A stretch of 41,875 nucleotides of DNA from an uncultured Alphaproteobacteria bacterium (GCA_937865685.1 CALMGU010000109.1:1-41875); one strand, 5' to 3'; positions 16,781 through 25,108 are shown, numbered from the stretch's first letter. The notes: generated by a model not told the origin, from the sequence alone. A program made the numbers and translations.

Positions 16781-17185
16781 AAGGGCCTCCAGCACGGCCT
16801 TGAATGGCAACATCACGCAGACATGCCGGCCCTTGTGTCCCATTACCCCATCGAAAACGTCGAAGGCGGAAAATGGCGGAGGGGGCGCAGGTCCGCCTTG
16901 CAGCATCGCGGCGACCTGATCGGCCAGTGCCCGAAGCTCTGCTTGGGTATGCCCTTTGGCCTCCGCGCCCAGGATCGCGGCCGATGCCTGGGTCAACACA
17001 CAGGCCTGGGTCTGGTGCGCCAGCTCGGTGATGCGGCCGTCTGCTATCCGGAGATCCACCGTGACCCGGTCGCCGCAGGCCGGATTGTGGGCCGTGGCGC
17101 TGGCGTCCGGGTGCGCCAGACGGCCCGCGCCGGCCGCATCGGCGGCCAGCCGCAACAGCTCCTTGCGGTACAAAGGATCGCTCAT
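16754..17185 (-). CDS. NifU/IscU-like iron-sulfur cluster assembly scaffold
   Basis: A 143-residue SUF/IscU-type scaffold. The three cluster-ligating cysteines are visible: Cys37 in NPACGD (with the adjacent conserved Asp39), Cys62 in QACVLTQASA and Cys123 in HVCVMLPF. It is degenerate between the second and third motifs (GGPAPPPPF). It is the last gene of the six-gene minus-strand run and its ATG overlaps the stop of the upstream molybdopterin-binding fusion by 4 nt (ATGA). From that context I infer delivery of [2Fe-2S] clusters to a molybdenum hydroxylase, but a general role cannot be excluded. It overlaps the GH13 gene tail to tail. Confidence 0.82.
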   Translation of the reverse strand: MSDPLYRKELLRLAADAAGAGRLAHPDASATAHNPACGDRVTVDLRIADGRITELAHQTQACVLTQASAAILGAEAKGHTQAELRALADQVAAMLQGGPAPPPPFSAFDVFDGVMGHKGRHVCVMLPFKAVLEALSETAKPGA

Positions 17186-18816
17186 GGAGTGCTGCGCTCC
17201 CGGAAGGCAGAGAGGGCCTCGCCGGTGTCGATATCGGTCAGGGGGGCATCCGACCCCGCCTCGACTTCGCAGACCAGCCCGGCATAGGGCGCGAGCAGGG
17301 CGCGAGCGCCCGCATCACCGGTCAGCGTCCGCATCTCGTCAAAGAAGTGCCGGGCCCACAGGACCGGATTGCCGCGCGTGCCGTCATGGACGGGCACGAT
17401 GATGGCGCGGTCTTCGCCGGGATCGAAGGCGGCGATCAGCCGGTCCAGCAGATCGGCATTCACTGCCGGCATATCGCCCAGAAGGATCAGCGCACCGTCG
17501 CAATCGGCGGGAAGTGCGTTAAGACCGCAAATGAGAGATGTACTCAAACCATTTGAATAATCTTCATTTTTTGAAAATATCACCGGCAGCCCGCCCAAGG
17601 CGGCCCGAACACGCTGCTGTTCGTTGCCAATGACAACAATGACGTCGGACACAGCGCTTTTCAGCGCCGCTTCGACCGCGTACCGGATCATGGGCTTTTC
17701 CGCCAAAGGCTGGAGCAGCTTGTTGATGTTCTCTCCCGCGGCCCGCATCCGGGACGAATGACCGGCCGCCAGCACGATGGCGCCGATGCGCGGCAGCCGG
17801 GGCGCTGTCATCGCCGGCGCCTCGCGCGGATGGGGGCGCACGGGGCTGTCCGCCAACAATCCCCCAACCCCCATGGCTCCGATTTCGGTCCGGCCGACCG
17901 GCAAGCCCGCCAGAACCCGCCACAGCACGAAATCAAACCCGTTCAACCGGGGCGAACGGGCGCAGCCCGGCAGCCCGATGACCGGCCTCCCGTCCAAAGT
18001 CCCGCTCATCAGCAGGTTGCCTGGGTCGACCGGCATGCCCAGGACCACGATCCGGCCCCCGGCGCGCTCCAGGGCGGCCGGCAGGACATCGCGCCGGTCG
18101 GCGATGGCGCTGGCCCCGAACAAGAGAATGAAGTCGGCGCCGGCCGCCGCGCCGATTGCATCGGCCACCGCGCCGATGTCATGGGGCACCCGGCGCTCGA
18201 AGACGATGGCGGACCCTAAAGGCTTCAGCCGCGCATCCAGCGCCGCGCGGTTCTTGTCCAGAAGCGCCGGCTTCATGCCGGGCAGGCGGGTGGAGATCAG
18301 CGCCACCTTGCGCGGCAGGAACGGCGCCACCCGGATGGCAGCCGATGCCGCCAGAATCGTCTCGACTGCCGCGACCCCGGTTTCATGCGCCGCGAACGGA
18401 ATGATCTTGATGGTGGCCAGCATCTGCCCCGCCGCCACTTTCGCAAAATGCTGCAAGGTGGCGAGGGTGATGGCTTCGTCCTGCGCGTTCGCGGCGTCAA
18501 TGGTGGCCGCATCGATTAGCGCCAGCCCGCCTGTCTCGGCATAGAGATTGACCCGCCCCGTAAACGCCGCCCCGATCCGCACCGAGCCGTCCTTGGCGGC
18601 CGCCGCGGCTGCGATGCGGGCCGCCGCCTTATCTTCCGGCACGTCGCCCGGTTCGGTCCAGGCAATGGTGATGTCTGAAATCCCCGCATCCTTGAGAGCC
18701 TGGACATCGTCCGCCGAAAGGATGCGCCCCTTGCGGAACGACAAATCTCCCTGTCGCACGCCATGGGCCAGAATCGCGCCGATAGCGCCGGCAACGGGAA
18801 AGCGTCCGAATTGCAT
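17182..18816 (-). CDS. Molybdopterin-binding / molybdenum cofactor nucleotidyltransferase fusion
   Basis: A 544-residue two-domain protein. Residues about 1-335 resemble MoeA/MogA-type molybdopterin-binding proteins (GDLSFRKGRILSADDVQAL; FERRVPHDIGAVADAI; DFILLFGASAIADRRDVLP; PVIGLPGCARSPRLNGFD). Residues about 345-540 are a MobA/MocA-like NTP transferase with the signature GAIVLAAGHSSRM, NKLLQPL and the metal-binding LLGDMP. By analogy to MocA it would make molybdopterin cytosine dinucleotide for xanthine-dehydrogenase-family enzymes; the nucleotide is inferred from the XdhC neighbours. Starts 18 nt after the histidine kinase stop and overlaps the Fe-S scaffold start by 4 nt. Confidence 0.85.
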   Translation of the reverse strand: MQFGRFPVAGAIGAILAHGVRQGDLSFRKGRILSADDVQALKDAGISDITIAWTEPGDVPEDKAAARIAAAAAAKDGSVRIGAAFTGRVNLYAETGGLALIDAATIDAANAQDEAITLATLQHFAKVAAGQMLATIKIIPFAAHETGVAAVETILAASAAIRVAPFLPRKVALISTRLPGMKPALLDKNRAALDARLKPLGSAIVFERRVPHDIGAVADAIGAAAGADFILLFGASAIADRRDVLPAALERAGGRIVVLGMPVDPGNLLMSGTLDGRPVIGLPGCARSPRLNGFDFVLWRVLAGLPVGRTEIGAMGVGGLLADSPVRPHPREAPAMTAPRLPRIGAIVLAAGHSSRMRAAGENINKLLQPLAEKPMIRYAVEAALKSAVSDVIVVIGNEQQRVRAALGGLPVIFSKNEDYSNGLSTSLICGLNALPADCDGALILLGDMPAVNADLLDRLIAAFDPGEDRAIIVPVHDGTRGNPVLWARHFFDEMRTLTGDAGARALLAPYAGLVCEVEAGSDAPLTDIDTGEALSAFRERSTP

Positions 18817-18834
18817 GGGTGCAGTCTAAGAGGT

Positions 18835-20208
18835 CTAGGCGTGCGCCGCCATCCGCGGCAAATGCATGCGGGCCCGAAGCCCGCCCTGGCGGCGGTTTTC
18901 CAGCACGATGGCACCGCCATGGCCTTCGGCTATGGCCTTGGCCAGGGTGAGGCCCAGGCCCGTGCCGCCGGTGGCCGCATTGCGCGAGCTTTCCAGCCGG
19001 ACGAAAGGCTCGAACACCCGCGTATGCTCGTCTTCGGGAATGCCTGGCCCGTCATCTTCAATCACGATGTCGTAACCATCGCTGTTGTTGGTGATCTGGA
19101 CATCGGCCTTGTTGCCATAAGCCACCGCGTTTTCCACCAGATTACGGACGGCGCGCCTGATCTCGTTGGGTCGGCAACTGACGGGCGCGGGGTCATGGTT
19201 CTGCCAGGTGACCGGCTCGCCCAGATCGTCAAGGTCGGCGCAGAGGCTCTCCACCAAGGCCGCCAGATCGACATTGCGCTTGCCTTCGCCACCGGCGCCG
19301 CGCGCGGCCGACAGCACCTGCTCGGTCAGGTCCTGCAACTCGTCCAGATTCTGCTGCAGACCCTCGCGCAGGTCTTCGTCTTCCACGAATTCCAGATTGA
19401 TGCGCATCGCTGTGATCGGCGTGCGCAGATCGTGTCCCACCGCCGAAAGAAGATGGCGCTGGCTTTCCAGGGTGCGGGTGACTTTTTCCGTCATCTGGTT
19501 GAAGGCGACCGCGGCGTTGCGCACATCGTCAGGTCCGTTTTCATCGACATGCGGCGCGGACCCGCCCCCGGCAACAAGTGAAGCTGCAGCGGTGAGTTCG
19601 GAAAGCGGGCGCACCACACGCCGGGCCACCAGGGCCGCGCCGGCGGAGGTGACCAGCGTGGCGACCGTCGCCGCCACCAGCATTTCAACCGGCCATGTGG
19701 GCTTGGAACGCAAGAATACCATCGAAATCGAATTCTTGGCGTCCAGCGGAATGACCAGCCGCATGGCGTCGTTATTGTCGTCCGTGTAGGCGGGCAGCAG
19801 ATATTGCGGAATATCGGCCAGCCGCTCATGCACCAGCACAGTGGCGCGGCCGACCCGCGCCTGGGGCGGCAGGGAGGCCGAGAGCCTCTGCGCCAGGCGG
19901 TTGCCTTCCTCGCTCATGGGACGGGTGATCTCGTCGCCGGGGCGCAAATCCGCGAACTGCCACAGATGCGGCGAATTCATCGAGCGCATCACGGCGCCGC
20001 GCGCGTCTGGTGGAATGGCGATCAAGGTGGCGGCGACGGCGGCCGCCCGGTCCAGCACCCGCTCGTTGAGCGCGGTTTCCTTTTGGCGTTCGTTGCCCAG
20101 CTCGAACCACCAGGCGACAGCGAAGTTGGAAATAACCACGGCGGCGGCCGTCACCGCGATCATTTGCACCGCCAGAGTGCGGGGCCAGATCTTCATTTTT
20201 GTGCTCAC
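18835..20208 (-). CDS. EnvZ-type sensor histidine kinase
   Basis: A 457-residue inner-membrane sensor with a TM helix at about 13-34, a roughly 135-residue periplasmic domain and a second TM at about 174-195. HAMP comes next (ARRVVRPLSELTAAA), then HisKA with phospho-acceptor His259 in SAVGHDLRTPITAMR. The HATPase_c domain shows the N box NLVENAVAYG, DDGPGIP and GGTGLGLTLAKAIAEGHGG. The signal it senses is unknown. The GTG at 20208 overlaps the regulator stop by 4 nt (GTGA), the best start; ATG 20196 is a weaker alternative. It sits between the XdhC genes and the molybdopterin fusion in one co-directional run. Confidence 0.92.
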   Translation of the reverse strand: MSTKMKIWPRTLAVQMIAVTAAAVVISNFAVAWWFELGNERQKETALNERVLDRAAAVAATLIAIPPDARGAVMRSMNSPHLWQFADLRPGDEITRPMSEEGNRLAQRLSASLPPQARVGRATVLVHERLADIPQYLLPAYTDDNNDAMRLVIPLDAKNSISMVFLRSKPTWPVEMLVAATVATLVTSAGAALVARRVVRPLSELTAAASLVAGGGSAPHVDENGPDDVRNAAVAFNQMTEKVTRTLESQRHLLSAVGHDLRTPITAMRINLEFVEDEDLREGLQQNLDELQDLTEQVLSAARGAGGEGKRNVDLAALVESLCADLDDLGEPVTWQNHDPAPVSCRPNEIRRAVRNLVENAVAYGNKADVQITNNSDGYDIVIEDDGPGIPEDEHTRVFEPFVRLESSRNAATGGTGLGLTLAKAIAEGHGGAIVLENRRQGGLRARMHLPRMAAHA

Positions 20209-20954
20209 GCCGCTTCCGGCTCCATCGCGAAAATGTAGCCGCCTCCCCAAACGGTCTTAATATAGCGCGGATTTTTGGGGTCCGGCTCGATTTTCTTGCG
20301 CAGCCGGCTGACATGGTTATCGATCGAGCGGTCGAACAGATCCGCGTCCCGGCCCTTGGTGAGATCGAGCAGCTGGTTGCGGGTGAGCGCGATCTTGGGA
20401 CGCTCCAGGAGCGCCGTCAGCAAACGGAATTCCCCCGATGACAGGGGCAGGGCCATCCCATCCGGGCCGATCAATTCGCGCTGGCCGGTGTCCAAGGTCC
20501 ATTCGCCGAAGCGGATGCGTTCGGCGCCGGGCGGCTTCTGCCGGGGCGGCAAAGCCTGGGTGCGCCGAAGGACGGCGGTCACGCGCGCGATCAATTCGCG
20601 GGGCGAGAAAGGTTTGGCGATGTAATCGTCGGCGCCCATCTCCAGCCCGATGATGCGATCCACTTCCTCGCCGCGCGCGGTGAGAAGGATCACGGGGATC
20701 TGCGAAGTCTCGCGGATGGAACGGCACAAGCTGAGGCCGTCTTCTCCTGGCATCATGATGTCGAGCACGAGGAGATCGATCGCGGCCCCTTTGAGGACTT
20801 TACGGGCGGCCGCGGAATCCGGCGCGGTGGTGGCGCGATAGCCATGCTCGCGAAGATACCGCGCCAAAGGTTCGCGGATATCGCGCGCATCCTCGACCAG
20901 GAGAATGTGTGGTTTGGTTTCGTCTTTGCCCATAGACCGCAATTTTGTCGTCAC
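20205..20954 (-). CDS. OmpR/PhoB-type response regulator
   Basis: A 249-residue regulator with receiver domain (acidic pocket VEDARD, phospho-acceptor Asp65 in VLDIMMPGEDG, Thr in LLTARGEE, Lys in AKPFSPREL) and a C-terminal winged-helix DNA-binding domain (LSSGEFRLLTALLERP, then SIDNHVSRLRKKIEPDP and IKTVWGGGYIF). It is the cognate partner of the kinase, which it overlaps by 4 nt. The GTG at 20954 has GAGGACAGG just upstream, so I prefer it to the ATG at 20933. It follows the second XdhC gene by 40 nt and may control this operon or a linked molybdenum enzyme; that is inference. Confidence 0.93.
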   Translation of the reverse strand: MTTKLRSMGKDETKPHILLVEDARDIREPLARYLREHGYRATTAPDSAAARKVLKGAAIDLLVLDIMMPGEDGLSLCRSIRETSQIPVILLTARGEEVDRIIGLEMGADDYIAKPFSPRELIARVTAVLRRTQALPPRQKPPGAERIRFGEWTLDTGQRELIGPDGMALPLSSGEFRLLTALLERPKIALTRNQLLDLTKGRDADLFDRSIDNHVSRLRKKIEPDPKNPRYIKTVWGGGYIFAMEPEAA

Positions 20955-20994
20955 CGCCTGTCCTCATGCAAACAAGCTTTTGTCGCAAACCCTG

Positions 20995-21660
20995 TCAGGT
21001 CCGAAGAGTCTGGGTCATTTGCGCCAAAATCGAAAGAGCTATTTCGGCCGGGCTGCGCGCGCCGATGGCAAGCCCGACCGGTCCGCGAATGCGGGCCAAG
21101 GCTGCCCCGTCGAATCCGCGGCCTGAAAGCCGTTCCAGCCGGGCCGCATGCGTTTTTTTCGACCCCAGGGCGCCGATATAGAAGGCGGGAGAGGCGAGGG
21201 CCGCTTCCAGCGCCGGGTCGTCGATTTTGGGGTCATGCGCCAACACCACCAGCGCGGAGCGGGTGCCCAGAGGCGATTTGCCGAGGATCTCGTCGGGCCA
21301 TCCTTGATCAAGCGCGACACCCGGAAAGCGCGCCGGGGTGGCAAAGGCGGCGCGAGGATCGATCACCCGCACCCTGTATCCCGCCAGCAGGGCCATCTGG
21401 GCCAGTGGCTGGGCGATATGGACCGCGCCGACCAGGACCAGTTCCAGCGGCGGATTGTGCACCTCCAGAAACCAGGTCCGGCCGCCGACCTCGATCTCGC
21501 CGCTGACATCGGTGCGCGCGGCCGAGCGCGCGGCCAGCCCAAGGGGCGTTTCATCCGAAAAAGGATCGATCAGCCTTTCTTGACCGGTTTCGCGGTCCAG
21601 CGCGCGTATCATGGGACCGGCGGCTGGCCGCGTCAGCGCGTCGAGAATGGCGCGCTTCAT
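20995..21660 (-). CDS. XdhC family protein, C-terminal (Rossmann) domain as separate gene
   Basis: A 221-residue protein matching the C-terminal part of XdhC/CoxI, the chaperone that binds sulfurated molybdenum cofactor and inserts it into xanthine-dehydrogenase-family enzymes. Visible are LELVLVGAVHIAQPLAQMA (a Rossmann-like start), YRVRVIDPRAAFATPARF, VVLAHDPKIDDPALEAAL and FYIGALGSKKTHAARLERL followed by RIRGPVGLAIGARSPAEIALSI. The ATG at 21660 overlaps the stop of the N-terminal XdhC gene by 4 nt, so the two make one functional unit. In many bacteria the two parts are a single protein. Confidence 0.9.
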   Translation of the reverse strand: MKRAILDALTRPAAGPMIRALDRETGQERLIDPFSDETPLGLAARSAARTDVSGEIEVGGRTWFLEVHNPPLELVLVGAVHIAQPLAQMALLAGYRVRVIDPRAAFATPARFPGVALDQGWPDEILGKSPLGTRSALVVLAHDPKIDDPALEAALASPAFYIGALGSKKTHAARLERLSGRGFDGAALARIRGPVGLAIGARSPAEIALSILAQMTQTLRT

Positions 21661-21971
21661 TCTTCCACCGGCTCGACGAAAATGCGGATGCGGCCGCCGC
21701 ACGCCAATCCCACATTCCAGGCTTCGGCGTCCGTGACTCCGAACTCCAATTCGCGATTTCTGGAATCGGCGATGGTGGAGAGCGCCGCTTCGATCACGGC
21801 GCCTTCGACGCAGCCGCCCGAAACCGAACCGAGAAAGGCGCCGTCATCGCGAACCACGATCTGGCTCCCGGCGGGCCGCGGCGCCGACCCCCAAGTCTGG
21901 ATCACCGTGGCCAGCGCCACCTTCCGTCGGTCAGCCAGCCAGGCGGCGGCAGTTTGGAGTTCATCGCTCAT
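21657..21971 (-). CDS. XdhC/CoxI family protein, N-terminal domain as separate gene
   Basis: A 104-residue protein equal to the XdhC_CoxI N-terminal domain: ALATVIQTWGSAPRPAGSQIVV, the signature GSVSGGCVEGAVIEAAL and ACGGRIRIFVEP. The Cys in SGGCVEG is conserved in the family. The ATG at 21971 has GGAG upstream; TTG at 21977 is less likely. It heads the six-gene minus-strand run. No xanthine dehydrogenase, CO dehydrogenase or aldehyde oxidase gene is within the window, so the client enzyme is unknown. Confidence 0.88.
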   Translation of the reverse strand: MSDELQTAAAWLADRRKVALATVIQTWGSAPRPAGSQIVVRDDGAFLGSVSGGCVEGAVIEAALSTIADSRNRELEFGVTDAEAWNVGLACGGRIRIFVEPVEE

Positions 21972-22115
21972 GCGCAAAGTCTCCGCTGCACTATGTTAAA
22001 GCACAAGAGCCGATGGATGACGTACTCGCACGACGCCTCGGATACGGCCGGCATGGAAGCGGCACAACCTATGCGTTCATCGGTGTGGAAAAATATTTCC
22101 GGGACATCGTGTAAA

Positions 22116-22143
22116 TTGAGTTGCCAACCCGATTGTTTATGGC
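22116..22143 (+). promoter_or_regulatory. Candidate promoter of the double cold-shock gene
   Basis: TTGAGT (22116-22121), a 16-nt spacer and TATGGC (22138-22143), followed by a roughly 30-nt AT-rich leader ending in GGAGA before the ATG at 22180. The rest of the divergent intergenic region (21972-22115) holds no gene. Confidence 0.35.
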
Positions 22144-22179
22144 AGGGTTCAAACAAGAATAAGAATAATTGGAGAGCCG

Positions 22180-22725
22180 ATGGAGAACGGCGTAAAACCG
22201 TCCTCATCCGACACGCGAATGCCGGCCGCGCAGGAAATCCCTTCCCGCATCCAGGGGCGTGTGAAATGGTTCGATTTCACCAAGGGCTATGGTTTCATCA
22301 TGCGCGGCGACGGGGGGAGCGACATCCTTCTGCATCAGGCTTGCGTACGCCAATCGGGCTTCAAGATTGTCCTGGAAGGAGCCACCGTGGTGTGCGAGGC
22401 GATCATGGGGCCGCGCGGGCTTCAGGCAAGCATGCTGATCTCGCTCGACAACTCCACCGCGCATCCGCTGCCGCCGGCCGATCCGGCGTCCCGCCATCTC
22501 GCCGAGCCGCACGGCCCCTGGCAGGCGGGCACCGTCAAATGGTTCAATCGGGCCAAGGGGTATGGCTTTCTTTCGCGCGGGCCCGGCACCGTCGATATTT
22601 TCATCCATATGGAAGTCCTTCGGCAGTATGGGATCGCGGAGCTGCGCCAAGGCCAGAAAATCCGGTTTCGCACGGGTCTGGGTCCCAGGGGTGAGCTGGC
22701 CGCGGAATTGGAGCTGGACGATTAA
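22180..22725 (+). CDS. Cold-shock protein with two cold-shock domains
   Basis: A 181-residue RNA/ssDNA-binding protein with two cold-shock domains joined by a Pro-rich linker. The first has GRVKWFDFTKGYGFIMRGDG and DILLHQACV (about residues 24-90). The second has GTVKWFNRAKGYGFLSRGPG and DIFIHMEVL (about 117-180). RNP1 (KGYGF) and RNP2 (DI-hydrophobic-H) are intact in both. Two-domain CspD-like proteins of this size are typical in Alphaproteobacteria and presumably act as RNA chaperones. ATG at 22180 with a GGAGA ribosome site. The DUF192 gene follows in the same direction 67 nt on, a frequent pairing in this class. Confidence 0.93.
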   Translation: MENGVKPSSSDTRMPAAQEIPSRIQGRVKWFDFTKGYGFIMRGDGGSDILLHQACVRQSGFKIVLEGATVVCEAIMGPRGLQASMLISLDNSTAHPLPPADPASRHLAEPHGPWQAGTVKWFNRAKGYGFLSRGPGTVDIFIHMEVLRQYGIAELRQGQKIRFRTGLGPRGELAAELELDD

Positions 22726-22792
22726 CCCTCCGCCGATTGATTTTCGCGGGGTCCGCTTCTAAGCAAGGATTGGATTTTTCGGGAAACCGCCG

Positions 22793-23248
22793 ATGCGCGC
22801 TCCATTTCATGCCGTGTTTGCCATTCTGGCGCTGTTTTCTTCCACCGCCGCCTTCGCCTTGCCGGTGGAGACCATCACCATCGATACCAAAGCCGGGCCG
22901 CACCGTTTCTCGATGGAAGTGGCGTCTGATGATGAGAGCCGGGAAAAGGGGCTGATGTTCCGCAAGGAGATGGCCCCCGACGCGGGCATGTTGTTTGATT
23001 TTCACACACCTCAGCTGGTCAGCTTCTGGATGGAGAACACCATCCTGCCCCTGGATATGCTGTTCGTTCGCGCGGACGGCACCATTGCCCGCATCAAGGC
23101 GAATGCCACGCCTTATTCGCGGGAAAATATTCCATCCGGCGAGCCAGTCCAACTGGTGATCGAATTGAACGCCGGCCGTGCCGCGGCTTTAGGGATCACC
23201 GAAGGGGGCAAGGTCCATGCCCCCGAACTGGCAAAAAAGCCGCACTGA
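22793..23248 (+). CDS. Exported DUF192-family protein
   Basis: A 151-residue protein with a Sec signal peptide (FHAVFAILALFSSTAAFA) and one DUF192 domain. The family core is clear: FSMEVASDDESREKGLMFRKEMAPDAGMLFDF, then VSFWMENTILPLDMLFVRADGTI and NIPSGEPVQLVIELNAG. The family has no firm biochemical function known to me. ATG at 22793. The gene ends next to a small hairpin and converges on ndufS4. Confidence 0.88.
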   Translation: MRAPFHAVFAILALFSSTAAFALPVETITIDTKAGPHRFSMEVASDDESREKGLMFRKEMAPDAGMLFDFHTPQLVSFWMENTILPLDMLFVRADGTIARIKANATPYSRENIPSGEPVQLVIELNAGRAAALGITEGGKVHAPELAKKPH

Positions 23249-23273
23249 CGGGCCCTGCAAACGCTGCGGCCCG
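23249..23273. terminator. Possible bidirectional hairpin between convergent genes
   Basis: CGGGCC (23249-23254) and GGCCCG (23268-23273) flank a 13-nt loop between the stops of the DUF192 and ndufS4 genes. The position suits a shared transcription end, but there is no T-run on either side, so this is weak. Confidence 0.25.
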
Positions 23274-23276
23274 ACG

Positions 23277-23582
23277 CTAATGCGACCAGGGCTGCTTGCG
23301 GTCGAAGCGGAAATTGTCGGAATAGGATTTGGGCCGCGGCACCAGCACATGCGGCTCATACACCTGATAGGCGATGCCGTGCTTTTGCGCGTAGGCGACT
23401 GCTTCTTCCTGGGTGTCGAATTCCAGCGCCAGCTGCTGACGCATGTCGTTGGAACTGGTCCAGCCCATCAAGGGATCGGGAACCCGCGCCGTTTCCGGCT
23501 CATATTCCAATAGCCATAACTTGGTCCGGGCTTTTCCAGACTGCATGGCGTTCTTGGCGGGTTTGTAGATGCGCGCGCGCAT
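23277..23582 (-). CDS. NADH:ubiquinone oxidoreductase accessory subunit, NDUFS4 family
   Basis: A 101-residue protein of the ETC complex I (NDUFS4/18 kDa) family: ARIYKPAKNAMQSGKARTKLW, LEYEPETARVPDPLMGWTSSNDMRQQ and LEFDTQEEAVAYAQKHGIAYQVYEP are characteristic, as is the basic tail PRPKSYSDNFRF. This supernumerary complex I subunit is found in alphaproteobacteria and mitochondria, which supports the taxonomic placement. It is encoded away from the nuo operon. The ATG at 23582 has GAGGAAG upstream; the TTG at 23597 lies at that site itself. Confidence 0.93.
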   Translation of the reverse strand: MRARIYKPAKNAMQSGKARTKLWLLEYEPETARVPDPLMGWTSSNDMRQQLALEFDTQEEAVAYAQKHGIAYQVYEPHVLVPRPKSYSDNFRFDRKQPWSH

Positions 23583-23676
23583 ATCCGTCTTCCTCAACTA
23601 CTCGCGGGTCTTGACCCTATACCACAATTCATTCCGCCAAAGCGGCCCGTTTTCGCTTTCGCCCATAAGGCTGGGA

Positions 23677-23753
23677 TGGTCGGAGCGGTGTGATTCGAAC
23701 ACACGACCCTCTGCTCCCAAAGCAGATGCGCTACCAGGCTGCGCTACGCTCCG
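23677..23753 (-). tRNA. tRNA-Pro (anticodon TGG)
   Basis: On the minus strand CGGAGCG (23753-23747) pairs with CGCTCCG (23687-23681). The anticodon stem TCTGC/GCAGA holds loop TTTGGGA with TGG. The T arm is GTGTG/CACAC with TTCGAAT. Discriminator A and an encoded CCA (23679-23677) complete a 77-nt gene. Confidence 0.96.
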
Positions 23754-23928
23754 GCATTCACGAAATTGGTCCGGTTCCTTACACGCATAGGCCCCTGGCG
23801 GGCAACCGAGGCCCAAATCACCCAAACTGCCGGTCGAACGACGCGCGGAAACCGGCGGCATTCGCCCAGGACGTCACGCAGGGTGGCTGGCTGGACGGTG
23901 ATGGGATAACCTGACCCTGGGTGGGACC

Positions 23929-24933
23929 ATGTTCCAAAAATTGCTGTTTCTGACCATCAGGGACGTCGGCTGGCCCGCAAAATTGGGCTTTGCCGTTTGC
24001 GGCGTGCTGGTTTCGGCGATGCTGCGCGCGATTACCCATTTGGTGGCGCCCGGCGTGTCGCCATATGCCTTCATCTATCCGGCTGCGTTGCTCACCACGC
24101 TGTTGGGGGGATGGCAGCCGGGGCTGCTGGCGCTGATCGTTTCCGAGACGCTGGGATGGCTGGTGGTGGTGCCCCAGGCCGGGATGGCCGGACTGCCCAT
24201 GCGATATCAGCTGTCGGCCGCCGTGATCGCGGCGTTGACGGGCCTCAGCATTATCGCGCTGGCGCATGCGTTTCGTTTGGCGGTGCGCTTCGGGTTTACC
24301 GAACGGGGAGAAAAACTGGCCGAACGCGAGATGCTGTTCCGGGAGCTGAAGCATCGCGTGGCCAATGATTTCGCGTTGACGACCGCCTTGCTTAAGCACG
24401 AGGCCAGGCAAAGCCTCGAACTGCCGGTGCGCGAGGCATTGGACGAAGCGGCGCAGCGCATCAATTCCTTTGCCCGCATTCATCGCCAGATTTACCTGCA
24501 ATCGGACGTCATTTCCGTAAATCTGACGGAATATATCGAGGACCTGTGCGGAAGCTTGCGGCTTGCGCTTCCGCAGAACATCAAACTGTCCTGCGATCTG
24601 CCGCCGCTTTTGTCGCAAAGGGACATTGCGCTCGCGCTGGGACTGTTGATGAACGAACTCGTCACCAACGCTTTGAAGCATGCGTTTCCGGACGGATCCG
24701 GCGGCCATGTGACGGTGCGCATCCGCCAAACCGCGAATGGATGGGAGTTCTCGGTAAAGGACGATGGGGCCGGGATCGGCCAGATCATACCGGGGCTGGG
24801 CACAAGCCTGATCGACCAATTCGCGCGGCAGGCTGGCGGCCAGCTGTCCCAGGAGCATGGCAACGGCACCCGTATCCGATTGATGTTGCCTCCCGACGCG
24901 CTCAGGCCAGCCTCGCTGATGCGGGATGACTGA
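23929..24933 (+). CDS. Membrane histidine kinase of the HisKA_2/HWE type, orphan
   Basis: A 334-residue kinase. The N-terminal 115 residues hold about four TM helices (LGFAVCGVLVSAMLRAI, AFIYPAALLTTLLG, LLALIVSETLGWLVVV, AAVIAALTGLSIIALA), resembling DUF4118 sensor modules. The HisKA_2 phospho-acceptor follows: FRELKHRVANDF with His142. The ATPase domain has the N box LLMNELVTNALKHAF, VKDDGAGIG and the HGNGTRIRLML end. Such kinases often act in the general stress response or light and envelope sensing of alphaproteobacteria. No response regulator is adjacent. It lies between two tRNA genes that are on the opposite strand. Confidence 0.88.
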   Translation: MFQKLLFLTIRDVGWPAKLGFAVCGVLVSAMLRAITHLVAPGVSPYAFIYPAALLTTLLGGWQPGLLALIVSETLGWLVVVPQAGMAGLPMRYQLSAAVIAALTGLSIIALAHAFRLAVRFGFTERGEKLAEREMLFRELKHRVANDFALTTALLKHEARQSLELPVREALDEAAQRINSFARIHRQIYLQSDVISVNLTEYIEDLCGSLRLALPQNIKLSCDLPPLLSQRDIALALGLLMNELVTNALKHAFPDGSGGHVTVRIRQTANGWEFSVKDDGAGIGQIIPGLGTSLIDQFARQAGGQLSQEHGNGTRIRLMLPPDALRPASLMRDD

Positions 24934-24960
24934 ACGGCGGAGCGGCAGGGGAATTGGGGC

Positions 24961-25037
<77 letters not shown>

Positions 25038-25078
25038 GCACTGCCTCCTCATACACTGCGCCGGTTGCCGATTGAGCG

Positions 25079-25108
25079 AAAAAACAACGGCCTGCACAGG
25101 CGTGCAGG
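25079..25108 (-). terminator. Rho-independent terminator after the AI-2E-family gene
   Basis: CCTGCA (25091-25096) and TGCAGG (25103-25108) form a 6-bp stem with a 6-nt loop. On the minus strand it is followed by CCGTTGTTTTTTC, a good T-run. It lies about 85 nt past the stop at 25194. The rest of 25038-25193 is AT-rich and holds no gene. Confidence 0.5.

Noticed and set aside
22087..22100. GGAAAAATATTTCC near-palindrome upstream of the cold-shock gene as an operator
   Set aside because: Only five paired bases and no second copy nearby; could be chance in an AT-rich leader.
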